64,000 nt of DNA from Sporosarcina sp. ACRSM (GCF_022346545.1 NZ_JAKRNU010000013.1:1-64000), one strand, 5' to 3'; numbered from the stretch's first letter, positions 17,338-26,483 are shown. Numbers and translations are program-made. The notes: generated from the sequence alone by a model not told the origin.

Positions 17338-18747
17338 GTGAAAAAAGAACTTTCATTAGGTATGGCCATTATTCCAATTTTCGTCTTAATTGCCGCGGCG
17401 GCTTCGTCGATTTTCATTTGGAAAGCCGGCATGCATATTCCGTTAATGATCGGGGTACTTGCGGCCGCAGTGATCGCTATTCTTTGCGGTTGGAAATGGC
17501 AAGAAGTCGAAAATATGATGGTCAAAGGGGTAGCCCGAGCATTGCCCGCTGTTTTTATCCTCCTCATCATCGGCATCATTGTTGGTACATGGATTGCGAG
17601 TGGCGTTATTCCAACGATGATTTACTATGGATTGTCCATCATTGAACCTTCCTTGTTTGTACCGCTCGTTGCATTGATTACTGGAATTGTATCAATTACA
17701 TTGGGGAGCTCATTCACTTCCATTGCGACAATCGGAATCGCTTTTATGGCGATTGGTGAAGGATTGGGTTTTGCTCCTGGACTAGTTGCGGGGGCAGTCA
17801 TTTCGGGAGCTTATTTGGGCGATAAACTATCGCCGCTGTCCGATACGACGAATATCGCTCCAGCTATGGTCGACACAGATTTATTTAGTCATATTAAGCA
17901 TATGCTTTGGGACACGATTCCCGCATTTGTCATTGCCATTATTTTGTATTGGTTTGTAGGGAATGCAGGCAGAGCCGGCAATGCGGTGGATACGGATGGA
18001 ATCAATCTCATCAAAACAGGGTTGAAGAGCGTCTTTGTCATTCATCCGTTACTATTGCTGATGCCCATTTTCACAATTATTTTGATGATGAAGCGTGTAC
18101 CTGCGATTCCAGCGTTAACAATTGTTGGCCTTTTAGGGGCCGTCCTTGCAGTACTCGTTCAAGGGGCTTCTGTTTCCTCAATTGTCCAAGTGATGACAAG
18201 TGGATTTACAGTCGAATCTGATGTAGCTGCGGTGGATAAGTTATTAAATAGTGGCGGTCTCATGTCCATGTTAGGGACAATTGGTCTGTTAATCCTCGCG
18301 ACAGCACTTGGTGGGATTCTGGAGGAAACCGGATCTTTCGAGGCGCTCACTCGAAAAATGATGACCCGTGTTCGTTCAACAGGCACATTGATCAGCACGA
18401 CCATTTTTTCCACTTTTGTTGTGGCATTTGCGAGTGGGGCTCAATTTTTAGCGATCATTTTACCAGCCAGAACCTTTGCCAAAACATATAAAGAGATGGG
18501 TATCGATACGAAAAATCTTTCGAGATGTGTCGAGGCAGCAGGCACTGTAGGCATTAACCTCGTACCGTGGAGTGTTCCTATCGTCTTTGCAGGGAGTGTG
18601 CTTGGCGTCAGCCCAGGTGAACTCATCCCTTATATTTTCTTTGCGTTTCTCGTTCCACTGATAAATCTCATTTTCGGGTTCACGGGTTGGACCATTACCA
18701 AAAAGAATTATCCTGAAACTACCATTAAAGGAGAAAGTCAATCATGA
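17338..18747 (+). CDS. NhaC-family Na+/H+ antiporter
   Basis: 469-residue membrane protein of the NhaC family with about 11-12 hydrophobic segments and the signature GAYLGDKLSPLSDTTNIAP at about 160-178. Members exchange Na+ for H+, or malate/lactate (MleN type). The start is GTG with AAAGGAGAAG six to seven bases upstream. The stop overlaps the next ATG (ATGA), so it is translationally coupled to a PqqB-like hydrolase. That pairing suggests a carboxylate or metabolite exchanger rather than simple pH control (inference). Confidence 0.88.
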   Translation: MKKELSLGMAIIPIFVLIAAAASSIFIWKAGMHIPLMIGVLAAAVIAILCGWKWQEVENMMVKGVARALPAVFILLIIGIIVGTWIASGVIPTMIYYGLSIIEPSLFVPLVALITGIVSITLGSSFTSIATIGIAFMAIGEGLGFAPGLVAGAVISGAYLGDKLSPLSDTTNIAPAMVDTDLFSHIKHMLWDTIPAFVIAIILYWFVGNAGRAGNAVDTDGINLIKTGLKSVFVIHPLLLLMPIFTIILMMKRVPAIPALTIVGLLGAVLAVLVQGASVSSIVQVMTSGFTVESDVAAVDKLLNSGGLMSMLGTIGLLILATALGGILEETGSFEALTRKMMTRVRSTGTLISTTIFSTFVVAFASGAQFLAIILPARTFAKTYKEMGIDTKNLSRCVEAAGTVGINLVPWSVPIVFAGSVLGVSPGELIPYIFFAFLVPLINLIFGFTGWTITKKNYPETTIKGESQS

Positions 18748-19610
18748 GTGAAGTGATTTTACATGTATTGGGAACGGCACAAGACGCCGGACTTCCCCAC
18801 CCAAATTGCTATTGTGAAAACTGTACAGCGGCTATCAGTGATCCTCAATTGAAGCGTTTCGCGTCATCATTGGCGATTGTTCATCCGAAAGAAAAGAGTT
18901 GGCAGTTAATCGACGCAACGCCTGACTTAAAAGACCAACTGATCCGTGTTCAAATGAAATTCGATCTGCAAGGCCAGTTAATGGACCGCATCTTTTTAAC
19001 ACATGCGCATTTGGGCCATTACCCTGGATTATTATATTTGGGACGGGAAGCGATCGGGGCAACGGGTATACCTGTCATGGCAGGTACGAAAATGAAAGCC
19101 ATGTTGGAAAACCAGGCGCCATGGAGCCAATTAACGAAGCTTCATAATATCGAATTGCAGGAAATAAATGATGGACAAACCATTGCGGTTTCACCTCAAG
19201 TGAAGATTACACCTGTGGATGTCCCACATCGAAATGAGTTTTCGGAGACGTTCGGTTTTTGGATCGAAGGGCCGAAGAAGAAGGTTTTATATATTCCCGA
19301 TATCGATCGATGGGAACAGTGGGACACAGATATTTACCAAGCGTGCGAAGAAGCGGATATCTGTTTACTGGACGGCACTTTCCATTCCGCGGAAGATCTC
19401 GAAAAAATCGGTCGCGACTACCGTGAAATCCCTCATCCACTCATGACGGAAACAATGGATCGACTACAAGATTTAGTTAAAAAAACCGACATTTACTTTA
19501 CCCATCTAAATCACTCGAATCCTGCTATCCGTTCTGATAAAAGCATTCGCAACCTAATTGAAGCAAAAGGGTTCCATATTGCTGAAGATGGCATGGACTT
19601 CCTACTATAA
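18744..19610 (+). CDS. PqqB-like metallo-beta-lactamase-fold hydrolase
   Basis: 288 residues of the MBL fold. The opening VLGTAQDAGLPHPNCYCENC with its Cys-x-Cys-x-x-Cys cluster (about 22-27) is typical of PqqB-like proteins, and the metal motif THAHLGHYPGL matches HxHxGH. Later motifs include YIPDIDRW, LLDGTF and THLNHSNP. PqqB itself acts in pyrroloquinoline quinone synthesis, but no other pqq gene is visible, so a different hydrolytic role coupled to the preceding NhaC-type carrier is likely. It overlaps nhaC by four bases. Confidence 0.85.
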   Translation: MSEVILHVLGTAQDAGLPHPNCYCENCTAAISDPQLKRFASSLAIVHPKEKSWQLIDATPDLKDQLIRVQMKFDLQGQLMDRIFLTHAHLGHYPGLLYLGREAIGATGIPVMAGTKMKAMLENQAPWSQLTKLHNIELQEINDGQTIAVSPQVKITPVDVPHRNEFSETFGFWIEGPKKKVLYIPDIDRWEQWDTDIYQACEEADICLLDGTFHSAEDLEKIGRDYREIPHPLMTETMDRLQDLVKKTDIYFTHLNHSNPAIRSDKSIRNLIEAKGFHIAEDGMDFLL

Positions 19611-19628
19611 GGAAAGCACAAAAGCGCA

Positions 19629-19715
19629 AGGTGCCTAGTATTGACACATTTCTAATTGTTGTCAGTACTAGGCACCTTTTATTATTTTATCGCCAAAATG
19701 GGTTGCATCTTTTTA
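19629..19715 (+). terminator. Hairpin terminator, GTGCCTAGT repeat copy 2
   Basis: A long stem AGGTGCCTAGTATTGAC/GTCAGTACTAGGCACCT (19629-19677, one G-T pair) is followed by TTTTATTATTTTATC and then AAAATGGGTTGCATC. The sequence closely resembles repeat copies near 3915 and 20694. It would end the nhaC operon transcript while being part of a dispersed repeat. Confidence 0.85.
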
Positions 19716-19810
19716 TTCACCGTTATATACTAACGAAGTAAAAACGAACATTGACTAAAAAATTTAACTTATCGTTCGTATATTAAAACAATTAGAAGGA
19801 GTTTACATCT

Positions 19811-20653
19811 ATGAAAATGCGAATAAGCCTTAAATTCTTTACAATCCTAATGATTGCAGCTTTCATGCTAATGGGCTGTTCTACGAAAAAAGAAGGCGCA
19901 ACGGAACAACCGGAACAAAAAACAAATGCCGAACAATCGGAAAAACGGGTGATCGGCATTATTGGAGCAATGATCGAAGAAGTGGAAATCCTTCGCGAAA
20001 AAATGGAAATCGAAAGTACGGAAACAATTGCAGGTATGGAGTTTTATAAAGGGACATTGGATGGTGAAAACATCGTCTTGGTCCAATCAGGCGTTGGAAA
20101 AGTGAATGCGGCTGCTTGTACACAAGTTCTAGTGGATCATTTCGGCGTTGACTACCTCATCAACTCAGGCGTTGCAGGTGGCCTAAACCCTGACGTAAAC
20201 ATTGGCGATATTGTCATTTCGACAGACGCTGTCCAGCATGATGTGGATGTCACTGCATTTGGAGAAAAGCCGGGCGTGATCTCCCGTATGGACACCAGTT
20301 ATTTTGAGGCGGATGAAAAATTGATTCAACTCGCACAATCGGCTACTGAAGGATTAACCGGAGATATCCAAGTGTTCCAAGGTAGAATCGCAAGCGGCGA
20401 CCAATTCATCGCAGATGCGGAAAAACAGGCATGGATTACGGAAAACTTTTCCGCCTATGCTGTCGAAATGGAAGGCGCAGCGATAGCACATGTTGCACAC
20501 TTGAATGAAGTGCCATTTGTGATTATTCGCGCCATCTCCGACGATGCCAGCGGCGAGGCGGATATAAAATATGAAGACTTCCTCAAAACGGCAGCTGTAA
20601 ATGCCAGCAAAATGATTGAAGAAATGATCAAAGCGGCGGACGAAAACTTGTAA
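19811..20653 (+). CDS. mtnN: Lipoprotein MTA/SAH nucleosidase
   Basis: 280 residues. The first 23 form a lipoprotein signal peptide ending in lipobox LMGC (Cys23), followed by a low-complexity Glu/Gln/Lys linker to about 45. The remainder is a complete 5'-methylthioadenosine/S-adenosylhomocysteine nucleosidase: IGAMIEEVE near the start of the domain (Glu of the first catalytic site at 56-57), VEMEGAA with Glu221, and AISDDA with catalytic Asp244. The enzyme hydrolyses MTA to adenine and methylthioribose. Membrane anchoring outside the cell is unusual, because Bacillus MtnN is cytosolic. A ribosome site AGAAGGAG lies before the ATG. No S-box is visible upstream. Confidence 0.92.
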   Translation: MKMRISLKFFTILMIAAFMLMGCSTKKEGATEQPEQKTNAEQSEKRVIGIIGAMIEEVEILREKMEIESTETIAGMEFYKGTLDGENIVLVQSGVGKVNAAACTQVLVDHFGVDYLINSGVAGGLNPDVNIGDIVISTDAVQHDVDVTAFGEKPGVISRMDTSYFEADEKLIQLAQSATEGLTGDIQVFQGRIASGDQFIADAEKQAWITENFSAYAVEMEGAAIAHVAHLNEVPFVIIRAISDDASGEADIKYEDFLKTAAVNASKMIEEMIKAADENL

Positions 20654-20693
20654 GCTTTTAGCATGAGCCCCAGTTCAGGATTTTTGAAGCAAC

Positions 20694-20740
20694 AAATGCC
20701 TAGTATCGACACATGAGAGGTGTCGATACTAGGCATTTTT
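20694..20740 (+). terminator. Hairpin terminator, GCCTAGTA repeat copy 3
   Basis: AAATGCCTAGTATCGACAC/GTGTCGATACTAGGCATTT forms a 19-bp perfect stem with a short loop and TTTTT. The core is nearly identical to the hairpin at 19629, so the lipoprotein nucleosidase gene is bracketed by two copies of the element. Confidence 0.9.
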
Positions 20741-20766
20741 CATTTATTTTACGTAGAAGGACAATT

Positions 20767-21318
20767 TTATGAATAAAGGGTAACCCCAACCAATCCGGAA
20801 AGTAAAATGACATAGAGCGGATTCCAGCGCAATTTGAGAAGAGCAAATAATGATAATCCAAAAGTTAAGAGTAAGCTGATGGTTTTCCATGAAATTTCCA
20901 AGCTCATCAAGTGACTGGATATGGCAAAACTGATCGCCGCATAAATCACTAAACTTGTGACAATTGGTCTTAATCCATAAAACATCGATTCAACTACTGG
21001 ATTATGATGCAATTTGATAAAGAAAGTCCCTACAACGATGACAAGTATAATGGCCGGTAGCAAGATTCCCAGCGCCGCGGTCACTGCTCCGGTGACACCA
21101 GCTGTTGAATAACCAACAAGGATCGCACTATTTGCGGCGATTGGACCTGGCGACATGCCTGCAATGGCAATGGTATCCGTAAATTGTTGCGCCGTCATCC
21201 ACCCATGTTGGGAAACTTCATTTTCGATGACAGGAATCATCGCATAGCCTCCACCAAAAGAGACGAAGCCAATGACAAAGAAAGTGCTAAACAACTCCCA
21301 CAGTACCACCCTGTTCAC
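20767..21318 (-). CDS. ChrA-type transporter subunit (short)
   Basis: 183 residues, half the length of full ChrA. It has the chromate-transporter family start ELFSTFFVIGFVSFGGGYAM and the segment SPGPIAANSAILVGY, with about five hydrophobic segments. Bacillus-type chromate transporters are often two short homologous proteins (ChrA/ChrB pairs, YwrA/YwrB) working as a heterodimer; the partner lies 27 bp upstream. The start is GTG. Substrate may be chromate or sulfate-like anions; the family does not prove chromate export. Confidence 0.88.
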   Translation of the reverse strand: MNRVVLWELFSTFFVIGFVSFGGGYAMIPVIENEVSQHGWMTAQQFTDTIAIAGMSPGPIAANSAILVGYSTAGVTGAVTAALGILLPAIILVIVVGTFFIKLHHNPVVESMFYGLRPIVTSLVIYAAISFAISSHLMSLEISWKTISLLLTFGLSLFALLKLRWNPLYVILLSGLVGVTLYS

Positions 21319-21345
21319 CTCTCCTTCCTTTGATAATATAAGCGG

Positions 21346-21966
21346 CTATATTCCTGCACCCATGAAGTATTCAAGCTTATCTTTATCGCCCTTCTCCGCT
21401 TTCCTTTCCCGCTCTATTTTGTACCCAAACTTCATTTTAATTGAAACGGTGATGACTCCTGTTAATGCACCCACTACAATGGCAATAATCGGATGAATGA
21501 AGAATAAGGCAGGAATCCCGATCACCATGATGCCAAATGTAGATTTGTCGACAATAGAATTTTTGGCAATTTTAATGGCCGCATAAACAATGATGGCCAC
21601 GATGGTAACTCGGATCGATATGAAAGCTGCTTCCACCTTGGGATTATCCTGTAAGAAAAAGTACAACATCCCCAAAATGAGCACGATAAAAAAAGTAGGT
21701 AGTGACACACCGAGCATTGCTGCAATGGCGCCCCTTACCCCACCTATTCGTTGACCGATAAAAGTGGCGGAGTTAATCGCAACGGCTCCCGGTACAGATT
21801 GAGATAATGCGAACACATCCGTAATATCCTCACTTTTCAACCATCCCCTCTTCTCCACCACTTCTTTTTCTATAAGCGGTACCATCGCAAACCCACCACC
21901 GAACGTGACAGGACTGATCTTAAAAAAAGTCCAAAAAAGTTGGAATAGAATTTTCCATCCCTTCAT
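21346..21966 (-). CDS. ChrA-type transporter subunit (short, partner)
   Basis: 206 residues with the same half-size ChrA fold as its downstream neighbour: LFWTFFKISPVTFGGGFAM, then SVPGAVAINSATFIGQ, with about five membrane segments and a basic C-terminal tail. ATG at 21966 is chosen for the AGAAGGAG ribosome site; the longer open frame upstream runs through non-coding sequence. The two genes are likely co-transcribed and form a heterodimeric anion transporter. Confidence 0.88.
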   Translation of the reverse strand: MKGWKILFQLFWTFFKISPVTFGGGFAMVPLIEKEVVEKRGWLKSEDITDVFALSQSVPGAVAINSATFIGQRIGGVRGAIAAMLGVSLPTFFIVLILGMLYFFLQDNPKVEAAFISIRVTIVAIIVYAAIKIAKNSIVDKSTFGIMVIGIPALFFIHPIIAIVVGALTGVITVSIKMKFGYKIERERKAEKGDKDKLEYFMGAGI

Positions 21967-22144
21967 GCTTTCTCCTTCTTTCATTTTATCTAAAGTTGGT
22001 TTGTTAATATAATAACTTCTCTTTAACGTTATCAAATAAATGAAGAAAGGTAAATTGCAACTAATGTATCGGGTATAACGAAAATGCATACCTGGTGGGT
22101 GGACTGGTTTCATAGATGTTTCTGGAAAATTAGTCGGCGTGTCT

Positions 22145-22234
22145 TCAGACGTAGAGTTGTTTACTTTCTCGAAAATGGTGATTACTTTCGGGCATAGGTT
22201 TGACAACTTCTGTTAGAACATTACCTTCTTCCAT
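22145..22234 (-). CDS. Possible 29-residue peptide ORF
   Basis: A very strong ribosome site (GGAGGAG, seven bases) precedes an ATG at 22234 that opens a frame of 29 codons (MEEGNVLTEVVKPMPESNH, then HFRESKQLYV). After its stop another frame reads on with proline- and threonine-rich sequence to the chrA-type gene, so this may be the start of a frameshifted larger gene. I do not recognise it. The rest of the 21967-22312 gap holds only a terminator. Confidence 0.3.
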   Translation of the reverse strand: MEEGNVLTEVVKPMPESNHHFRESKQLYV

Positions 22235-22253
22235 AATAACTCCTCCAATTATC

Positions 22254-22295
22254 AAAATGCCCCTTAAGTTTTAATCAACTTAAGGGGCATTTTAT
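22254..22295 (-). terminator. Terminator of sugar operon
   Basis: AAATGCCCCTTAAGTT/AACTTAAGGGGCATTT is a long perfect stem just after deoC, with flanking A and T runs. Confidence 0.9.
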
Positions 22296-22312
22296 CAAAT
22301 CCACTATTTTCA

Positions 22313-22984
22313 TTAATACTCGTTTAAGGCTGCTTTGCCTTTGACAATCGTAACGCCATTACTTGTCCCAATTCTAGATGTGCCAAGGGCGATAAACTTT
22401 TCCGCATCCTCGATGGTACGGATGCCTCCCGATGCTTTTACTTTGACTGTTTCACCCGATACATCTTTCATGATTTGGACAGCTTCTTCCGTTGCACCGC
22501 CACTTCCAAATCCGGTGGATGTTTTTACAAAGTCGATATTGCATTCCCTTGCAATCATCGATACTTTCGATATTTCGGAATCCGTTAAATAACAGACTTC
22601 CAAAATCACTTTAATAATAAGCTCCGGGTTCTTGCTCTTCATTTTCAAGAAGTGATTCATTTCATCTTTTATCGCTTGAAAGTCGCCATTTTTCACATCG
22701 CTCACATTAATGACATAATCGATTTCTGTTGCGCCATCCTGTAGAGCCTGCTCCATTTCAAATATCTTAACCGCTGTTTTATTGGCACCTAACGGAAATC
22801 CGACAACTGTACAGACTTTTACTTGTGTATCATTCAACAATTCCTTGCAATACGCGACGTAATGCGGATTCACACAAACTGTTGCAAATCTATTCTCTGC
22901 TGCTTCTTTACATAGCTTTTCAATTTGTTCCGTTGTGGCATCAGCCTTTAACAATGTATGATCAATATAAGATGCAATTGACAT
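22313..22984 (-). CDS. deoC: Deoxyribose-5-phosphate aldolase
   Basis: 223 residues, the usual DeoC length. It cleaves 2-deoxy-D-ribose 5-phosphate to acetaldehyde and glyceraldehyde 3-phosphate through a Schiff base. The active-site lysine lies in FVKTSTGFGSGGAT (Lys154), the aspartate in EIDYVINV (Asp89), and the second lysine in VKASGGIR. The start at 22984 is set by GGAGG eight bases upstream. It is the last gene of the sugar operon. Here it may act on a related deoxy-sugar phosphate made by the FGGY kinase and dehydrogenase (inference). Confidence 0.93.
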   Translation of the reverse strand: MSIASYIDHTLLKADATTEQIEKLCKEAAENRFATVCVNPHYVAYCKELLNDTQVKVCTVVGFPLGANKTAVKIFEMEQALQDGATEIDYVINVSDVKNGDFQAIKDEMNHFLKMKSKNPELIIKVILEVCYLTDSEISKVSMIARECNIDFVKTSTGFGSGGATEEAVQIMKDVSGETVKVKASGGIRTIEDAEKFIALGTSRIGTSNGVTIVKGKAALNEY

Positions 22985-22998
22985 CTTCAAGTCCTCCT

Positions 22999-23991
22999 TC
23001 ATTTTACCTCAGCAAAGTTTTTCGAGTCATCTACATAATCCGCAACATTTGATTCGTCGATCAATCCAGTAGCTGCATTCATGACTTTTTCTACGTCTTC
23101 ACCATTTCCTACTTTAATCGCTGTTTGGATAGCGAGTTGGCCAAGGGAAATTGGATCATTGATAACTGTCGCTTGAAAAGAACCATCCTCTATTTTCTTC
23201 ACCGCTTCCATCAGTCCGTCGATCCCCACAACTTGTACATGATCGAGTTTCCCTTGTTGGCCGAGTACTTGAATTGCACCTAATGCCATATCGTCATTAT
23301 GCGCGTAAACGAGGTTTACATCTGGATGGGCTTGCAGTAAATCCTGCATGGAGGAAACCGCTTTTGCCCGGATATAGTCGTTGTAAGGACCTTCGATAAT
23401 TTTAATGCCAGCCGCTTTCCCTACGATTTCATGGAAACCATCGTGACGGGCTTTCATGACAGTGCCTCCTGCATCACCTTGCAACTCAATAATTTTCCCA
23501 GTCGCTGATGGACCACCTAGAAGCTCAAGTGCTTTTTCGCCGGCGATACGACCCATTTCTTCATTATCACGTCCGATATACGAAACAACTTCTTCTTTCG
23601 TTGCCCGGTCTACTGTGATGACAGGAATTCCGGCAGCTTCTGCTGCTTTTAAAGCGGGCGCTACCGCTGATGGATTCACAGGGTTAATTAGAAGAATATC
23701 GATCTTTTTAGTAATGAGTGATTGGACATCCGTGTTTTGTTTTTCAATGTTGTTTTGCGCGTCCACAACTATCAGTTCAATGCCTTGTGCTTCGGCTTCA
23801 GCCTTTGCCCCTTCAACTAATGATGTGTAAAATGGAGATTCAAGCGTGACTTGTGAAAAACCGATCACTAATGGCTTCTTCTCCCCATCAGCAGCAGTAT
23901 CATCATTCCCCGTAGATTCTTCTCCCCCACAAGCCGTTAGCAAGATTGCTATAACGATTGTTAACAAGCCGATTAGCCATTTATTCTTCAT
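22999..23991 (-). CDS. RbsB-like sugar-binding lipoprotein
   Basis: 330 residues. A signal peptide with lipobox LTAC (Cys21) is followed by an acidic linker and a periplasmic-binding-protein type 1 fold (IGFSQVTLESPFYTSLVEGA, INPVNPSAVAPALKAAEAAG, VYAHNDDMALGAIQVL, VVGIDG). It captures a sugar outside the membrane and feeds the permease and ATPase encoded upstream. The gene sits 13 bp after the permease gene and 14 bp before deoC. The ligand cannot be assigned from the family alone. Confidence 0.92.
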   Translation of the reverse strand: MKNKWLIGLLTIVIAILLTACGGEESTGNDDTAADGEKKPLVIGFSQVTLESPFYTSLVEGAKAEAEAQGIELIVVDAQNNIEKQNTDVQSLITKKIDILLINPVNPSAVAPALKAAEAAGIPVITVDRATKEEVVSYIGRDNEEMGRIAGEKALELLGGPSATGKIIELQGDAGGTVMKARHDGFHEIVGKAAGIKIIEGPYNDYIRAKAVSSMQDLLQAHPDVNLVYAHNDDMALGAIQVLGQQGKLDHVQVVGIDGLMEAVKKIEDGSFQATVINDPISLGQLAIQTAIKVGNGEDVEKVMNAATGLIDESNVADYVDDSKNFAEVK

Positions 23992-24004
23992 GTCCTAAAT
24001 CCCC

Positions 24005-24982
24005 CTATTTTTTGTGTGTAATATATTGGTTCATAATTAAAGCCAATACGATAATGAATCCCATAAAGATGGACTGATAGTAGGACGATAACCCGAGTAA
24101 GTTAAAGATGTTGATAATCATACTCATAATCAGCACCCCGATAAACGTTCCCCCAACGCCGCCTTTACCACCAGCGAGGCTTGTCCCACCTAAGACGACC
24201 GCTGCAATGACATCCAATTCGAGCCCACTCCCGGCTGTCGGTTGCCCAACAGTCAGCCAAGCACTCATCAAGATTCCTGCAACCCCGGCCAATGTTCCAC
24301 AAATGACAAAACACCAAGTGACATATTTCTTTACTGGGATACCTGACAGTCTTGATGATTCTTCATTACCACCGACTGCGTAAATTTTTCTTCCGAAAGT
24401 CGTATATTTCAAAACGACGATGGCGATGATCGTCAAAACAATCCAAATGACCGCCGTGAGCGGAACCTTGCCGAAGATATTTCCGCCAAGAGCCGTAAAG
24501 CTATCGGGTAGATCATAGACCGGCTCACCGTTTGTCGTTAGCAATGCAAAGCCCCTTGCACTAACCATCATCGCTAATGTCGCGATGAAAGCCGGCACTT
24601 TAAATTTCGTGGAGATGAATCCGTTTACAAAACCTAGAAACGCTCCGACTAACAATGTCAGGACTACCGCTAAAATGGGATTCATCCCTGTGCTGAGTAA
24701 GATCGATACAAGCATGCCCGTTAATGCCAAAATCGCTCCGACAGATAGGTCAATCCCCGCTACCAGAATAACGAAAGTCATCCCGATACTCACAATGCCA
24801 ACGAAAGAAGATTGTTGAAGAAGGTTAAGTATATTTTGTACAGATAGAAATTGATCTGATAGTAGGCTACCGATTAAAATAAACCCTAGAAAGATGAAAA
24901 ATAGGTTATATTTCTTTAAAATAGATTTTACAGATGGAAAACTTTTTTCCGAGTCTTGATAGGTTTCTATTTTTGCGGTCAT
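24005..24982 (-). CDS. RbsC-like sugar ABC permease
   Basis: 325 residues, about 8-10 membrane segments, with the ribose/galactose permease pattern GIDLSVGAILALTGM, GFVNGFISTKFKVPAFIATLAMM and GGTSLAGGKGGVGGTFIGVL. A single permease gene implies a homodimer. An AAGGAGGG ribosome site precedes the ATG. It lies between the ATPase and binding-protein genes. Confidence 0.92.
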   Translation of the reverse strand: MTAKIETYQDSEKSFPSVKSILKKYNLFFIFLGFILIGSLLSDQFLSVQNILNLLQQSSFVGIVSIGMTFVILVAGIDLSVGAILALTGMLVSILLSTGMNPILAVVLTLLVGAFLGFVNGFISTKFKVPAFIATLAMMVSARGFALLTTNGEPVYDLPDSFTALGGNIFGKVPLTAVIWIVLTIIAIVVLKYTTFGRKIYAVGGNEESSRLSGIPVKKYVTWCFVICGTLAGVAGILMSAWLTVGQPTAGSGLELDVIAAVVLGGTSLAGGKGGVGGTFIGVLIMSMIINIFNLLGLSSYYQSIFMGFIIVLALIMNQYITHKK

Positions 24983-25001
24983 GATTTGCCCTCCTTACTG
25001 T

Positions 25002-26483
25002 TTATCCTGACACAGCGATGTTCATAATATCGTTTTTACTTTCCGCTGGTTGTGTGAACTCTTTGATAAGCTTCCCTTCGAACATGATCAAAACCCGGTC
25101 ACAAACGGTCAGTAACTCTTCAATCTCGGATGTTGCCATAATAATACTGGTCCCTTGATGTGCGATTTCCTTCATGATGCTGTAAATCTCATCTTTTGCA
25201 CCAATATCGATCCCTTGCGTCGGTTCATCGAATAGCAGAAGTTTCGAGTTATGGATCAGCCATTTTGCAATGATTACTTTTTGCTGATTTCCTCCGCTCA
25301 ACGTGCCCATTTTTACATGCATGCTACTCGCTTTAATATTTAGTTTTCGAATGGCTTCCTGCATAGCTGCTTTCAGTTTTTTCGGCTTTACGAAACTCCG
25401 CTTAGAGTAAGAATGAAGAGAGGGTAACATGGCATTATCTAAAATGGATAATTCTAGATTCGCCCCTTCAGTCTTTCTATTTTCCGGCACGAGCCCCATT
25501 CCTAATTCCACCGCTTGACTCGGGGATGTGATATTTTTCTTCGTCCCGTCCAAGAATAGCTCTCCTGCTTTTCTAGCATCCGCGCCGTAAATGGCTCTTA
25601 ACAATTCAGTTCGCCCAGATCCGACTAAGCCGTACAAGCCTACAATCTCACCTTTACCAACTGCAAAAGATACATTATGAATCTTGTCATTCGTGAAGCC
25701 CTCTACACGTAAAAACTCTTCTCTTGATGATACCTTGTAAACCTTTTCTTCCTTCTCAATTGAGCGACCTGTTATATGATGGATCAATTCAGGTTGTTTC
25801 AGATTTGCCAAGCTATCTGTAATAATCCATTGTCCGTTCCTTAAGACAGTCACCCGATCTCCGACAGCATAGAGTTCATCAAGCTTATGAGAAATGTAAA
25901 CAATTGTATAACCTTGTTTTTTCAGTAAGTCGATCACTTTATACAATTTCGTGACTTCCTCACTTGATAGCGCCGTGGATGGCTCGTCCATCACAATGAT
26001 CTTGCATTCGGATCGGATCGCCTTTGCAATTTCAACCATTTGTTTTACTCCCATACTTGCTTCGGAAGTTCGCATAGAGGGCGAGACAGAGAGTCCGAGC
26101 AACTCGAATAATTTCTTCGTTTCCTCATGGATCCGTCTCCAGTTGACAAATCCGCCTTGCGGTTTCAAATAATTACCGAGAAAGATATTTTCCGCGAGAC
26201 TCAATTCTTCGACGAGCGACAGCTCCTGATGAATCGTGGAAATCCCTAACGCCATACTATCGAAAGGATTCTTTATTGTTACGGGCTGGCCTTCTAACAA
26301 AATCTCTCCTTCATCTTTTGCATAAACGCCTGCCAGAACTTTCATTAAAGTCGATTTACCAGCTCCATTTGCACCAATGAGACAATGCACTTCTCCTTTT
26401 TCAAGCGAAAAATCCACATTTTCAAGGGCCTTTACGCCTGGGAATGATTTAGAAATCCTTTTCATTTCAAGAATATGATTCAC
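25002..26483 (-). CDS. RbsA-like sugar ABC ATPase
   Basis: 493 residues with two ABC domains in tandem, as in RbsA/MglA. The first has Walker A GANGAGKST at about 37-45 and Walker B IIVMDEPSTAL; the second has the degenerate loop GLVGSGRTE and the signature LSGGNQQKVIIAKWL followed by LLLFDEPTQGID. It energises sugar import with the adjacent permease. Its start lies inside the 3' end of the kinase gene (17-bp overlap), indicating translational coupling. Confidence 0.93.
   Translation of the reverse strand: MNHILEMKRISKSFPGVKALENVDFSLEKGEVHCLIGANGAGKSTLMKVLAGVYAKDEGEILLEGQPVTIKNPFDSMALGISTIHQELSLVEELSLAENIFLGNYLKPQGGFVNWRRIHEETKKLFELLGLSVSPSMRTSEASMGVKQMVEIAKAIRSECKIIVMDEPSTALSSEEVTKLYKVIDLLKKQGYTIVYISHKLDELYAVGDRVTVLRNGQWIITDSLANLKQPELIHHITGRSIEKEEKVYKVSSREEFLRVEGFTNDKIHNVSFAVGKGEIVGLYGLVGSGRTELLRAIYGADARKAGELFLDGTKKNITSPSQAVELGMGLVPENRKTEGANLELSILDNAMLPSLHSYSKRSFVKPKKLKAAMQEAIRKLNIKASSMHVKMGTLSGGNQQKVIIAKWLIHNSKLLLFDEPTQGIDIGAKDEIYSIMKEIAHQGTSIIMATSEIEELLTVCDRVLIMFEGKLIKEFTQPAESKNDIMNIAVSG

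Noticed and set aside
18744-19610. PQQ biosynthesis gene pqqB
   Set aside because: No pqqA, pqqC, pqqD or pqqE is visible nearby, so only PqqB-like is supported.
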